Assembly: GCF_000315625.1 (NCBI RefSeq) | Contig: NW_005434518.1 | Location: 89,151-114,877 of the forward strand | DNA length: 25,727 nt | Origin: Guillardia theta CCMP2712 | Lineage: Eukaryota > Cryptophyceae > Pyrenomonadales > Geminigeraceae | Direction: 5' to 3' | In this document: in pieces, positions 1-10,132 of the stretch | Numbering within the stretch: position 1 is the first letter of the stretch | Layout: every line of letters starts with the position of its first letter | Position numbers and translations under genes: made by a program | Notes under the pieces: model-generated | What the model saw: only the letters and a program-made list of their open reading frames with translations | What the model was told of the DNA's origin: nothing | The model's database searches: none

Positions 1-480
1 CTTTTTGTCTACCCTACCCCTTGCTTTCTAGCCTGTTATGCCCGGGAACTCAACCCCCACCCCCTCTTTGCTCTACTTACTCAGCACGTACTTCGAGGAC
101 CGCGGCATCCGGTAGGAAGCGAAGAAAGTTTCTTTACTACAAGTCACGGGATTGGACAATGCTTCCACCCCTACCTACACTCTAATGCAAAGACCGGTGT
201 AAATGAGTGTATTATCACGGGTAACTAGCAGAGAAACAAGTACCCCCACCCCGGACGACGTGATCAAGGCCCAGGCTTGCCAGCATTTTGTGTAGTATCG
301 CGTCTCCACCCCTGTCTCCTTGGAATCTTAGGACCCACCCTTGCGCTGTTATTTTGTACCTTCATGTTCCAGCGATAACCGACCCTGGCACCTCCTTTTC
401 TCCTTTTCTTGATAACGGGAACACAACGCTTCTCACGTCCCAGTCTTGCGTCGTTTGATCACTAAATGTGTTTTTCATGA
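1..480. other. C-run-rich intergenic DNA, no gene seen
   Basis: No reading frame with family resemblance or plausible splicing was found. The plus strand is studded with C-runs such as TACCCCCACCCCGG (241-254) and CCCTACCCC near the start. The same 14-mer recurs at about 22183-22196, and the 10-mer CCCACCCTTG occurs here (332-341) and near 21220. This suggests that this segment and the 21-22 kb intergenic block belong to the same class of non-coding DNA. The runs are not a regular tandem array, so it is not called a telomere repeat. Confidence 0.5.
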
Positions 481-779
481 GATTGTAAACAGTATCTTTC
501 GAGATCTCCACGAGGACAAAAACTTTGTAAGCACCAACGTGGCGGATGTGCTACAAACTCTCGTACAGCCACGAAGTCGCTCTAAATTTGACTTTTAAAA
601 AAACTTGCATAAAAATGTTTTACAGGCGTTGCCAATCCTTGCGACCCAATAATATTGTTTTACTTCTGCCACAGAGGTCAACAATGATTTTACTTCTGGT
701 GTACTATAACACTTTTATTTTGCCGTGACCAACAGCTGGGCTCAAGTAGTAATCTCATGTAGTAAACATAAAATCCAAT
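481..779. other. AT-richer intergenic spacer, nothing recognised
   Basis: This stretch has lower GC than its flanks and no supportable exon. An imperfect duplication of a TTTTACTTCTG word lies near 657-700. The longest open frame (546-728, 60 codons) has no recognisable composition or motif and is treated as chance. Confidence 0.4.
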
Positions 780-1860
780 AACCGAAGAAACTGGGGGACG
801 CCGATCGGATCAGAGTCACGGCCACCCTCTTGAGCCTCGGAGAATCTGACTCTGTGAGGCATTCGGGGCCCCGGTGCCGGACCGGCCGGGCCGGCCGGCG
901 CGGCCGGCCAGTGTCACTCCGTGGCACTGGTCAGTACGGACTCACTGTGAAACTTGAAACTTTCTGAGCGCCGGGGCCCGGCGACACACTGTCTGGGCCG
1001 TTTATTGCGCGGCCAGTGATTGAGAAGGTAACTTACCGTAGCCTGTAGTAGGCCGCTGATAGCCCTTCGCGGTATGGTCTGCCACCGTGCCCGTGGCACG
1101 GTACGACAGTGGTCAAGCCTAGCCTGAGGCTCGTCTACTCTCCTGCTGTCGGAGGCTCGTACTGATTTTTGACTTAACTTTGAGTAGTGAGATGATACTC
1201 CTGCCAGGCTGCCGATTCACGGTCCTCGTACTGATTTTTAACTTTGCCTGAGTCGAAAGAAAGCCTGGGATAGAAACGTTGAAAGGCCCAACTTAGCAAG
1301 GTCCTAGCCTTTATTCAGTGTGCCCGAAACTTCAACCGGCGGCGGCCACTCAGTGCCGCCGCTGAGTGCCGCAGTGCGCGGCCAGGCGGCACTGCCGCAG
1401 TGTCGGCGTTCACCGTGCACTGGGCCGCCGGAGTCCGATCATGCGGCTGATCCCGGAGTCCGATCGGCGAGGCCCGGCGGGCTGCCAGTGCCGGGCGGCC
1501 CGGAGTCCGAGACCGTCGGAGCCTCCGAAGTTTCTGCCCGGCGGCGACTGAGCTCCAGCGACTCGCGCGGCTGAGAACTCAGTGAGAGTCAGAGTACCTG
1601 CCGAGTGTCACGCCGGGTCGGCAGCCTCCGACCTGACACCCGGCCGCCCCGGGCGCCCGCCGCTCCTCACCGTGGCTGTCCGGCACTGCGGTGCCGGGCA
1701 CCCGCTCCGACGTCTCAGTGTCACGGTGGCAGCCTTTCAAAGTTTCTCAGTCCCTTCAGCTCAGTCCACTCAGTTCACTGCCACTGTTCTCCGATCGGAT
1801 CCACTCAGTGAGCTGGCAGCCTCTCAGCGGCATGATATGGCACTCCCGTGGAGAAGGCTC
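780..1860. repeat. GC-rich repeat-like island 1
   Basis: This is a sharply bounded GC-rich block built from short recurring and often self-complementary words: CCGATCGGATC, CACTCAGTG, CCGGCCGG. GAGTCCGATC occurs twice (1431-1440, 1456-1465) and TCGTACTGATTTTT twice (1157-1170, 1226-1239). The longest open frames (84-148 codons) look like chance frames in stop-poor GC DNA, being Arg/Pro/Ser-rich and overlapping in all frames. The same vocabulary appears in the island at 22390-23390: GATCGGACTC, the exact reverse complement of GAGTCCGATC, at 22993-23002, and the word CTTAACTTTGAGTA in both. It looks like a dispersed repeat family. No transposase, terminal repeats or target duplications were identified. 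Confidence 0.5.
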
Positions 1861-2362
1861 GAGTCCCGGGACACGGATCCGCCCTTATCTTCCCAAACGA
1901 TGGGCCTCTGCCCGGCTGTCTATCCTCTCCCTATCCTGCCTTTCCGAACCCCAGCCTTTCGTCTTTCTCTCCCCAGGGCCCGGCCAATACCCCAGCTCTC
2001 CCCCAGGCAACCGCTCTCCAGGCCCTGAGGATTCCAACCGTTGAACTCCCAATGCCCACAACCACACCCAAACCCCCGCACCCACCCCTTCTCCCTCCGA
2101 CCTCTCGCTGTCACATCCTCCTTTCGTTTGTCCCTTTTCTCTATCCGAATCTCTCCCTCCTCCTTCTCGCTTGACGGAATGCATCCCCCCAGGCTCGCCA
2201 TCGCCATTGACGCATCGCCCAAGGGCTCAACCATGTTGGGACGTGCCTGCGACGCTTGCATGCCCGATGCCAGCCCAACATCATCATATTACTCCAGAGG
2301 TCCTCCTGCGTACAACTAAAGTGTTTGGTCCGACCTGAACTCAAGGAACTGAAAGGCCCCAG
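1861..2362. other. Pyrimidine-rich spacer downstream of the WWE gene
   Basis: The segment is CT/CCC-rich to about 2170, followed by 150 bases of mixed composition. It lies beyond the stop codon of the minus-strand WWE gene and may include its 3' UTR. Open frames exist on both strands, but none shows motif support or a splice pattern consistent with the neighbouring genes. Confidence 0.35.
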
Positions 2363-3411
2363 TCATAGGATCACTTTCCTGATCGGGCGGACAGTTCCTG
2401 TCCGGCGATTTCTCTGAAACATCTCCTTGATGTTCTGCAGAAGCGTAAGCCCTCAAACCATTCGAAAGGAGGCACAGTCGCACAAATTCGTATTCGACGT
2501 GATTGCTGGCTGTGAACAAGCACACATCCTTGTTTTCCTGCTGGGCTTGTTCGATGGCCTCCTGGGGTCAAGAGGGAAAGTGTCAATCTTGTGAAGGATG
2601 GGGAGGGGAACAGCAACGCAACTCACACTCCCCTCTTCAGGAATATCCATCCAGCTGATGGAAACAACGCGTCAAAATCGAACGAGACTGTTGACGAGGG
2701 AAAGAGGACGGGGAGAGCAGGGGAGTGCTGAGATATTGCCAGTACCCATCGTCCCCTGCCAAGAACTGCCACTTTGTCTCCTGCGATCAGGTATCAGCAG
2801 GACGATGACGTCATCGGAGGTAGAAAGAAGCGTACGCTGTGATGATCGGCATCTGTCAGATCGACAACGACGTCTACATTCAAGTCCGGCAGCTGATCGA
2901 TGAACATGGAACTTAGCAGTCAGAACAAGGCATCCAAGCTTTCTCATCCGAGCACCACTTGCTTCATGTCTCCCTTGCAAATGCAGTCATAGAATCTTTC
3001 CAGGTATTCGACGGCCTTGCATGTCCCTTCCTTCTCCTTGAGCTCCAGGGCCTTATGTTTAATCTGCAGCAGCCGTCAGCCAGACTTTCATGGTTACTCT
3101 TGAGATCAACTTGTGGATAGTAATCGAACAAGCTCGGGAGTGTTCTCGTTTCTTCCCAACTCCTGAGGATCTCTTCAGCTCCACAAAAACATGCACAAAC
3201 TTTGGCATACGATTCGCCAGGAACAGTCGATTCGATGGTTTTTACAGATATCTTCTTGTTGTTCAGGAGTTGAAAGAGTTCCTTTAGAGACAAGATTTTC
3301 AGATCGTGTCAAGATTCGATGCATTCTCTGCACAAGACATAGATCCTCGACATGCCCTACCATCCCGCTGCGTCTAGAGCTCCACCCTCCTTTTCTCTTG
3401 CTGAATTCCAT
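2363..3411 (-). CDS. Small WWE-domain protein (8 exons)
   Basis: Proposed minus-strand exons: 3411-3352, 3281-3111, 3063-2963, 2911-2836, 2780-2746, 2654-2627, 2561-2484, 2434-2363, giving 206 aa with all phases consistent. Introns are 46-91 nt; the third (2962-2912) would use a GC-AG border, GCAAGT being the classic GC donor. The C-terminal third (about residues 139-204) is a WWE domain: TKWQFLAGDDGW opens it, an IEQAQQ helix and VEYEF strand follow, and it closes with MFQRNRRTGTVRPIRKV, matching the family pattern W..DDGGW, LE.A, Y.VDF..M.Q.N, R.IRR. WWE domains bind poly-/iso-ADP-ribose or ATP and occur in PARPs and in ubiquitin ligases such as HUWE1, Deltex and RNF146. No PARP, RING, HECT or Deltex domain is visible here. 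The N-terminal 135 residues (for example VEYLERFYDCICKGD) are unrecognised. The first exon and start codon are the least certain part; the WWE exons are the best supported. Confidence 0.72.
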
Positions 3412-3439
3412 TCACGCTATCCACCTCATTCCTTGACTC

Positions 3440-4130
3440 ACCCTCGTGTTCATCTTAGGCCATCATTCTGCCACCACTTCCTCCATCTTTAATTCACTCC
3501 TTCCCTCCTGCACCACCTCTGTCCTCTCTCCTCTCCCTTTCTCCTCTCTCCTCTCTTCTCTTCCTCTCTCCTTTCTCCTGTCTCCTCTGGCTGTCTCCCC
3601 TCCTTGTCTCCTCTGTCCTCTGTCCTCTGTCCTCTTTCCTCTCTTCTCTTCCTCTCTGATCTCTGATCTCTGTCCTCTCTGCTCTCTGCTCTCTGTCCTC
3701 TCTGCTCTCTGCTCTGTCCTCTGTCCTCTGTCCTCTCTCTCCTCTTCCTTTCTCCTCTCCCTTTCTCCTCTCTCCTCTCTCCTCTCTCCTCTCTTCTCTC
3801 TCCTCTCTCCTCTTCCTCGCTCCTTTCTCCTGTCTCCTCTGGCTGTCTCCCCTCCTTGCCTCCTCTGTCCTCTTTCCTTTCTGCTCTCTCTCTCTGCTCT
3901 CTGCTCTCTGTCCTCTGTCCTCTGTCCTCTCTTCTCTCTCCTCTCGGAGGAGTCCTCCTCCTTTCTCCTGTCTCCTCTGGCTGTCTCCCCTCCTTGTCTC
4001 CTCTGTCCTATGTCCTCTGTCCTCTGTCCTCTGTCCTCTCTGCTATCTGCTCTCTTCTCTTCCTCTCTGCTCTCTGCTCTCTCCTCTGTCCTATGTCCTC
4101 TCTCTCTCTCTCTCCTCCTCACCTGCCATC
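3440..4130. repeat. CT-rich minisatellite with higher-order units
   Basis: A nearly pure pyrimidine plus strand (CTCTGTCCT, CTCTCCT and variants) covers about 690 bp. A longer core starting CTTTCTCCTGTCTCCTCTGG recurs at 3571, 3823 and 3961, so the array has higher-order duplications of unequal spacing (252 and 138 bp). Long open frames through it on both strands (Leu/Ser-rich on plus, Glu/Arg-rich on minus) reflect the repeat and are not called genes. It sits directly upstream of the WWE gene start at 3411. Confidence 0.8.
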
Positions 4131-4505
4131 GCACTTCGCCCACTTCGATCGACATGGTCAAACTAAGAAAGTATCCGGAAAAGTATCCGGAGAAGTATCC
4201 GCCAGTATCCGAGAAAACCGTTACATTGGTTCAAATGTTTCAACACAATGGCGACCATGGACCTAGGTAGGGTACTAGAAGTACCCGTGGTTTTTAAATC
4301 AAAAGTTCCTAAAAAGTACCCCCTCGTCTGAATTGGACTCCTTGGAGGGGTTAAAAAATACGTTACCATCCCCTTCGGAAAAACTCACTTTCGCTCAACG
4401 TTGAACGATTGGTCAAGACTTCTAAAAATAAACTATTGACATGTACTGAAACTTAAAAAAAGAAATCAATCACCCCACCCTCTGATATGAAATTACGTTT
4501 CATAC
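4131..4505. other. Intergenic DNA with short GTATCCGG repeats and a GTACC inverted repeat
   Basis: Four near-copies of AAGTATCCGG lie tandemly at about 4167-4212. A perfect 6-bp inverted repeat, GGTACT-AGA-AGTACC, spans 4271-4285. The rest is AT-rich with isolated C-runs and shares TGATATGAAA with the 21-kb intergenic block (about 21286). No coding signal was seen. Confidence 0.4.
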
Positions 4506-4787
4506 ATGAGGGGTCCTGATTTTCGTTCGTCCTATTTCAAAATTTGCCTTGTTTCCCGCCACCTCCTTACCCGCACTCTACTCCCTCCCTCTCCCCTCTT
4601 CCGCTCGCCCCCTCCTCCTCCTCCTTCCTATCCCTCTCCCCTGCTGCCCAATCTTCTTCTCGATACACCTCTTCATCATCAGGCATCAAGAGGCAGGAGC
4701 GCCACAGGTCCATGCGTAGAGAGCGGTTGGATTGTGTACTACTGTGCATTTGGGCGCATCGGATGTAAGTTCTAGGTGGGTGAGGCG
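4506..4787 (+). promoter_or_regulatory. Presumed 5' leader/promoter region of the DNAJC9-like gene
   Basis: About 280 bp precede the start codon, with a C/CT-rich tract at 4555-4670. An in-frame TAG at 4773-4775 lies just before the chosen ATG at 4788. A GTAAGT word at 4764-4769 could be a 5'-UTR splice donor. No defined promoter element can be demonstrated. Confidence 0.3.
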
Positions 4788-7735
4788 ATGAAGTTGCGAG
4801 AAGAGATGAATGCGCAACGAAGACTAGTGCATCAGCTCGTCCTGGTCTTCTCTGGCGCTGTTATCTTCTTGTCTTTCTTGCCAGGAAACAGCGCTGGTGG
4901 TGTCCTGTGGGCCAGGGAAGCTGCAGGGACCAGACCGGATCTCCGCACGCTTCCTCTTCATGACGCCAAGTGTGTGGCTGCAGCATTTCGTCTCCGAGGA
5001 GGCGCTCCCAAGAAGAAGCCAAAGGCAGCGGCTGCAAAGAGTGTGAAGAAACAGGCTGCCGGTGATGCCATGGACGTGGCTGATCAAAGCATGTTGGCGA
5101 ATGATTCGAACAAGGGTGGAGGCAACCATGAGAAGCCGAGGATTGACACTTGCCCCGACACGCAGAACCTTGACAAGGATGAGACGGACTCACTCTACTC
5201 AAGCGACCTGCCGCTTCAGAACCACGATGTCGGCAAGACTGACGAGTCGTGGCTCACGCGATCGCAAGTTCCTTATGGCTTCTATAATATTCTCGGCCTG
5301 GATAGATCGGCAGGTGCTAAGGTAGCTGACAGTACTACCAATATCATGCCTTAACGCTCGATGAGCAGGAAATTCGTCAGGCTTACCGAAAGCTTGCTAT
5401 TCTTGCCCACCCCGATAGAAACCAGCACAATGTCGAAGAAGCAACTGCAAAGTTTCAAATCTTGCAAGTACTTTACACTGATGCACACGATCCTGGATAC
5501 CTGATATCTTGACAGAAAGCATACGAAGTTTTGTCAGACCCCAGCAAGAAGAGCTTGTATGATATTTCTGGTGAGACCGGAGGCTGTGCGACGTTTAAGT
5601 GTAATACAACTTGCAGGCCTTCTGGAAGAGGATACGACCGAGTTCGGCATGGGGATGGGAGACATGGCGTTCAACGATGTCGTCGAGTACTTCAGACAAC
5701 TTGAGAGGGTACTGAGATGCCCATCTGCGACCTTGCGAGCGCCGCTGAACGCGATGGGTCCAGGTTGTTTCGCAAGAGGACATAGTCTCGTTCGAGGAGG
5801 AGGTAAGTAGCTAAGACTGTTACAGTCCTACTCCCTTCATGATGCCGTCTACAGTATAGGGGCAATCCTCCGGAGAAGTCAGACTTGATTTCCTTTTACC
5901 ATCGTTTCAAGGTCATGCTGCCGGCTGTGATCGCAAGGTCGCTGAATGCTTCCCTCATACCATTCAGGGAGACTTGGCGGATGTCATTGCATACATACCA
6001 TATGCAGAGGATGATGACATGATGCGATTTCGTGCGATTCTCACTCGCGAGGTAGATCTAGACCTGTCTTGTAGACTGCACTTGTCGCAGAGTGATGCTG
6101 ATGTTCCTCCGACAGGTCCAAGAAAAGAACCTCCGTCCTTATGAAGCGTTCAACGCATGGAAGTTGGACGACCAGACCTTGAAGGTCCTCCGCTCATTTT
6201 TCTATTTGTTGTAACTGACTGACCTGCAAGAATACGCCTGAGCTGATGGTTCCCAAGAAGAGAATAACTACACAAGAAAACAACGCTAGCGTAAGTGACG
6301 TTGCTCACTACACAGCACAACTCCCTCAGTTCATGCTTCTGCAACAGTTTGAAGCACTGAGAGCAAAGATCCAAGACAACAGATCTAAGAGAGCGCAAGA
6401 CATAGTCGACAAGCTTCAAAAATATGCTCCAAATGCTGCCAAGTCACAGCCCAGCCTGGAGGCAGCTCGGGTACCCGGTCCCTCCCGTACTTGCCGGGTC
6501 TGACTTGCTGCCTCTCAGGGCTCTATAGACAACGCCATCTCCGACAGGCCGAAGCGACAGGCAGCTCTCCATCGCCCGCAGCAGGCATTGAGCTCTCCGA
6601 CTTGAGATTGACTCGTGACCCTCATACCTCCCAGCATGCTCCGGTCGTCCGAGCGGTCGCTCAGAAGTCGACGGCAAGACCTCAAAAGGCCCCCAAGCTC
6701 AAGTCTGAAGCTGCTGGCAAGCCGGCGGGGAAGAGAGGACGACCGCCGTCAACGAAACCAGCCGAGGTCGCCAATGCTGCCGCGAAGAAACCTGCCAAGA
6801 AGATTGGGGCGAAGAGCAAGACCAAGGCTGCGAGCGCCAAGAAGGACGAAGGGGTGATGAAAGGCGTTGAGAAGATCAAGAAGGCTGGAAAAGCCGGAGA
6901 AAAGGCCAAGGAGGCTCCTGCTAAGGAGAAGACATCCAAGGACAACAAGACGTCCAAGGCTTCTTCCGCCGTGAAGAAAGTTGGCACGAAGAAAACAGTC
7001 GAAGCCACTTCCAAAGCCAAGGTTGCAGGAAAGAAAGAGGCAGCAGCCAAGACAAAGAAAGCTTCCAAGGAGACTGGCAAGAAGAGCAAGACTGATGAGA
7101 ATGTGGATGTCAAGCCAGAAAAGAAGAAACAGGGAAGGCCCCCCAAGGCAGGAGCCAAGACCAGCGCCAAGGCGACCAACAAGTCGCAGCCCAAGGAGAA
7201 GAAAGCTGCTGCTGCTGTTGCTGCTCCTTCAGGCCAGGCGGCCAAGCAGAACCCGCCAGCCAGGAAAGCAGCGAGCGCAGCCGCGGGGAAGAAGTCTGAG
7301 ATGTGAGCTCGTGCCTTGCCGGGGACGTTTGACGTCACCTCACGCCTGGTGCTCCTGCAGCGTTACAGCTGGTTCAGCCGCCATGAGGGCCAAGGTGGAC
7401 AAGGACAGGGTGGTGGCGAAGGCGGCAAGGTCTGAGCATGCGCGACTTGCAAGGCTGGTCTCTGACATGCGACCCAGCGCTGCTAGGAGGCAGCTGGGCA
7501 AGAAGGTGATCCCTGTGGGGGGCTCGGCCAAGATCAGCGGAGGTCTGACTTGCCTCGTCCCTCTCCCGCATCGTCCAGTGACTGAGATGCAGTGAAGAAG
7601 CACTCCCGCAACCCTCTCAAGAAGAAGCTTGTCAAGAGGGTGAAGAACTTCCCTGTGCCCTCCCAGCCGACGGTCAGTGACTTTTGCCAGGCTGCCCAAG
7701 GCCGCCGGGCCCCTGGAGCGAAGCCCTCGGCCTGA
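4788..7735 (+). CDS. DNAJC9-like J-protein with secretory leader and H1-like basic tail
   Basis: Exons: 4788-5321, 5369-5467, 5516-5570, 5617-5708, 5764-5802, 5855-5911, 5968-6051, 6116-6184, 6231-6290, 6348-6470, 6519-6584, 6635-7302, 7361-7542, 7593-7735 (about 756 aa). The N-terminus has a basic n-region and a hydrophobic core (VLVFSGAVIFLSFL), like an ER signal peptide, then AAAFRLRGG and a Lys/Ala stretch. The J domain begins near residue 163 (YGFYNILGL); AYRKLAILAHPDRN carries the HPD motif at 192-194, and KAYEVLSDP follows. The next section (SFEEEYRGN, FYHRFKGDLADVIAYIPY, then a helix at LRAKIQDNRSKR) matches DNAJC9, a Hsp70 co-chaperone and histone H3-H4 chaperone of about 260 aa in animals. 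The tail is H1-like, Lys/Ala-rich, with AT-hook-like KRGRPP (459-464) and QGRPPK (592-597). Uncertain points: exon 10 may start at 6330; intron 11 (6585-6634) needs a GC donor; without splicing at 7303 (GTGAGC), the protein would stop at 7306. Confidence 0.82.
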
Positions 7736-7978
7736 TCTGGTCGAGCTGAATGCTCGTGGGCAGAGCTTGAGACGCTGATGTCTCTTGCACCCACAGTCAA
7801 GACTGTTTGTTTCAATATTTCTATGAGAAGGATATTAAGATGGTAATCATGAAGAATGTAACATGACATGCGTGCACTTGTGCTTGTAGCAATCCTTGTC
7901 TTCGTCGAACACACTGCGATGTTGTCGCGATTGAGCTGCTGCTGCCAGGCCAACGGCCTCGTGGATGGTGTTAGCCGT
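7736..7978. other. Spacer downstream of the DNAJC9-like gene
   Basis: This presumably includes the 3' UTR of the preceding gene. It becomes AT-richer at about 7800-7870. No polyadenylation motif or gene is convincing. Confidence 0.35.
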
Positions 7979-9057
7979 AGTTCGAACACCTTGAGCAGCC
8001 CGCAAATCCAGCGGGAAAGCGAACCGAGAACGATACCCAGGTTGTAGATGTAGAGCACGATACCCAGGTTGTAGATGTAGAGAATGATTCTCAGGTTGTA
8101 GATGTAGAGAACGATTCTCAGGTTGTAGATGCAGCAGCTCTACGTCTCGACCTTGGACTATGTGCGATGCGGCGGATGTACCTTCACCGTCAGCAGCGGA
8201 GGGAGCTGACGCGGCAAGGCTCCTGCAAGACGGACCGTGTCTGGGACCTGCACTTGTTTGGGATCAAGTCATTGTCAGGGAAGGTGTTTGTGGGCATGAC
8301 GGCACTGACGATGCTCGACCTGTCAGAGAACGATCTGACGGAGATACCAGAAGGAGCTCTCGATACATCATGAGCAACAAGGTGTCTTCCCTCCCGTCAG
8401 GGATCTTCAACCGACTCACCAACCTGGGCTACCTGCTACTCTCATCGAACATGTTCGAGACCATGCAGGCAGGAACTCTTCGCCGATCTCACCACCCTCT
8501 TCGAAGCATCGCTCTACAGCAACAGACTTGCTAGCCTCCCGGACACACTCTTCGACGGTCTGAACTCATCTGCGAAGTGTCGATCTTGAGAGCAATGCCT
8601 TGAGAGGCAACTCTGCCAGCAGCTTCGTCAACCTTCCAGCTCTCAGACACCTCAATCTTGCGATAACAACATTCCCGCATCTCTTCTACAGCATTCGCAC
8701 TTTTTCCTACGCGCGTCCATGTAGTCATGCAGCAACCCCGTTACGTGTAACCGCGGTTGGCCGGCAAGGGTGCAGGCAGATCCCGGACTCCCGGCCTGTG
8801 CTGGGCCGTCGGGGAACGGCTTCCTGGCCAGCTGCAGCTGTGCGGTCGGGTACTACAGACAGAGGAAGAGGATCGGGTCTAGTGGGGGATCGTCGGCATG
8901 CACCAATGGATCACCCAGCCAGGTCTAGAAGCCGTACACCTCCATCCCAAGACACTTCCATCCCACTCAGTCTCAGGCTGTGCAGCATCCTTTATATCCC
9001 TTGCCATGCTTTCCCTCTGGGTACTACGGCAAGTGTGTGTTGGGTCACGCTGCTCTG
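7979..9057 (+). pseudogene. Decayed LRR protein gene with 9-residue N-terminal repeats
   Basis: Leucine-rich-repeat coding sequence is visible but spread over several frames. It starts with four 27-bp repeats (8030-8137), in frame as 9-residue units of type NDTQVVDVE, then LTMLDLSENDLTEIPEG, a stop at 8371-8373, a jump to LSSLPSGIF-type repeats (NKVSSLPSGIFNRLTNL), another jump to LFADLTTLFEASLYSNRL and LASLPDTLFDGL, and a third to VDLESNALRGN and LPALRHLNLA. The LPxGIFxxLTxL consensus is the short LRR type found in VLR-like and many protist extracellular LRRs. Cys-rich sequence near 8725-8920 (CAGPSGNGFLASCSCAVGYY, then SACTNGSPS) resembles an EGF-like or receptor Cys-rich flank. No splice sites rescue the frame changes cleanly. 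Assembly indels or unusual introns are the alternatives to a pseudogene. Confidence 0.6.
8030..8137 (+). repeat. 27-bp tandem repeat, four copies
   Basis: Units lie at 8030-8056, 8057-8083, 8084-8110 and 8111-8137 and share the core CAGGTTGTAGATGTAGAG. Their 27-bp period preserves a reading frame through all copies and joins directly to the downstream LRR frame. Confidence 0.85.

Positions 9058-10132
<1,075 letters not shown>

Noticed and set aside
1-480. Possible telomeric or subtelomeric CCCTACC repeats
   Set aside because: C-runs are irregular, without a fixed tandem unit, and similar DNA occurs in the middle of the window between ordinary genes.
2822-2919. Plus-strand reading IDNDVYIQVRQLIDEHG, which looks protein-like
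   Set aside because: The opposite strand of the same bases is exon 4 of the WWE gene, supported by phase-consistent splicing into a recognisable domain. The plus reading has no supporting exons.
3446-4270. Long Leu/Ser-rich open frame (274 codons, plus) and Glu/Arg-rich frame on minus
   Set aside because: Both run through the CT minisatellite. Repeat periodicity explains the open frames and no domain is present.
6682-7338. Minus-strand hydrophobic frame of 218 codons (Ala/Phe/Leu-rich)
   Set aside because: It is the antisense shadow of the Lys/Ala-rich tail exon; AAG codons read as CTT/TTC on the other strand.
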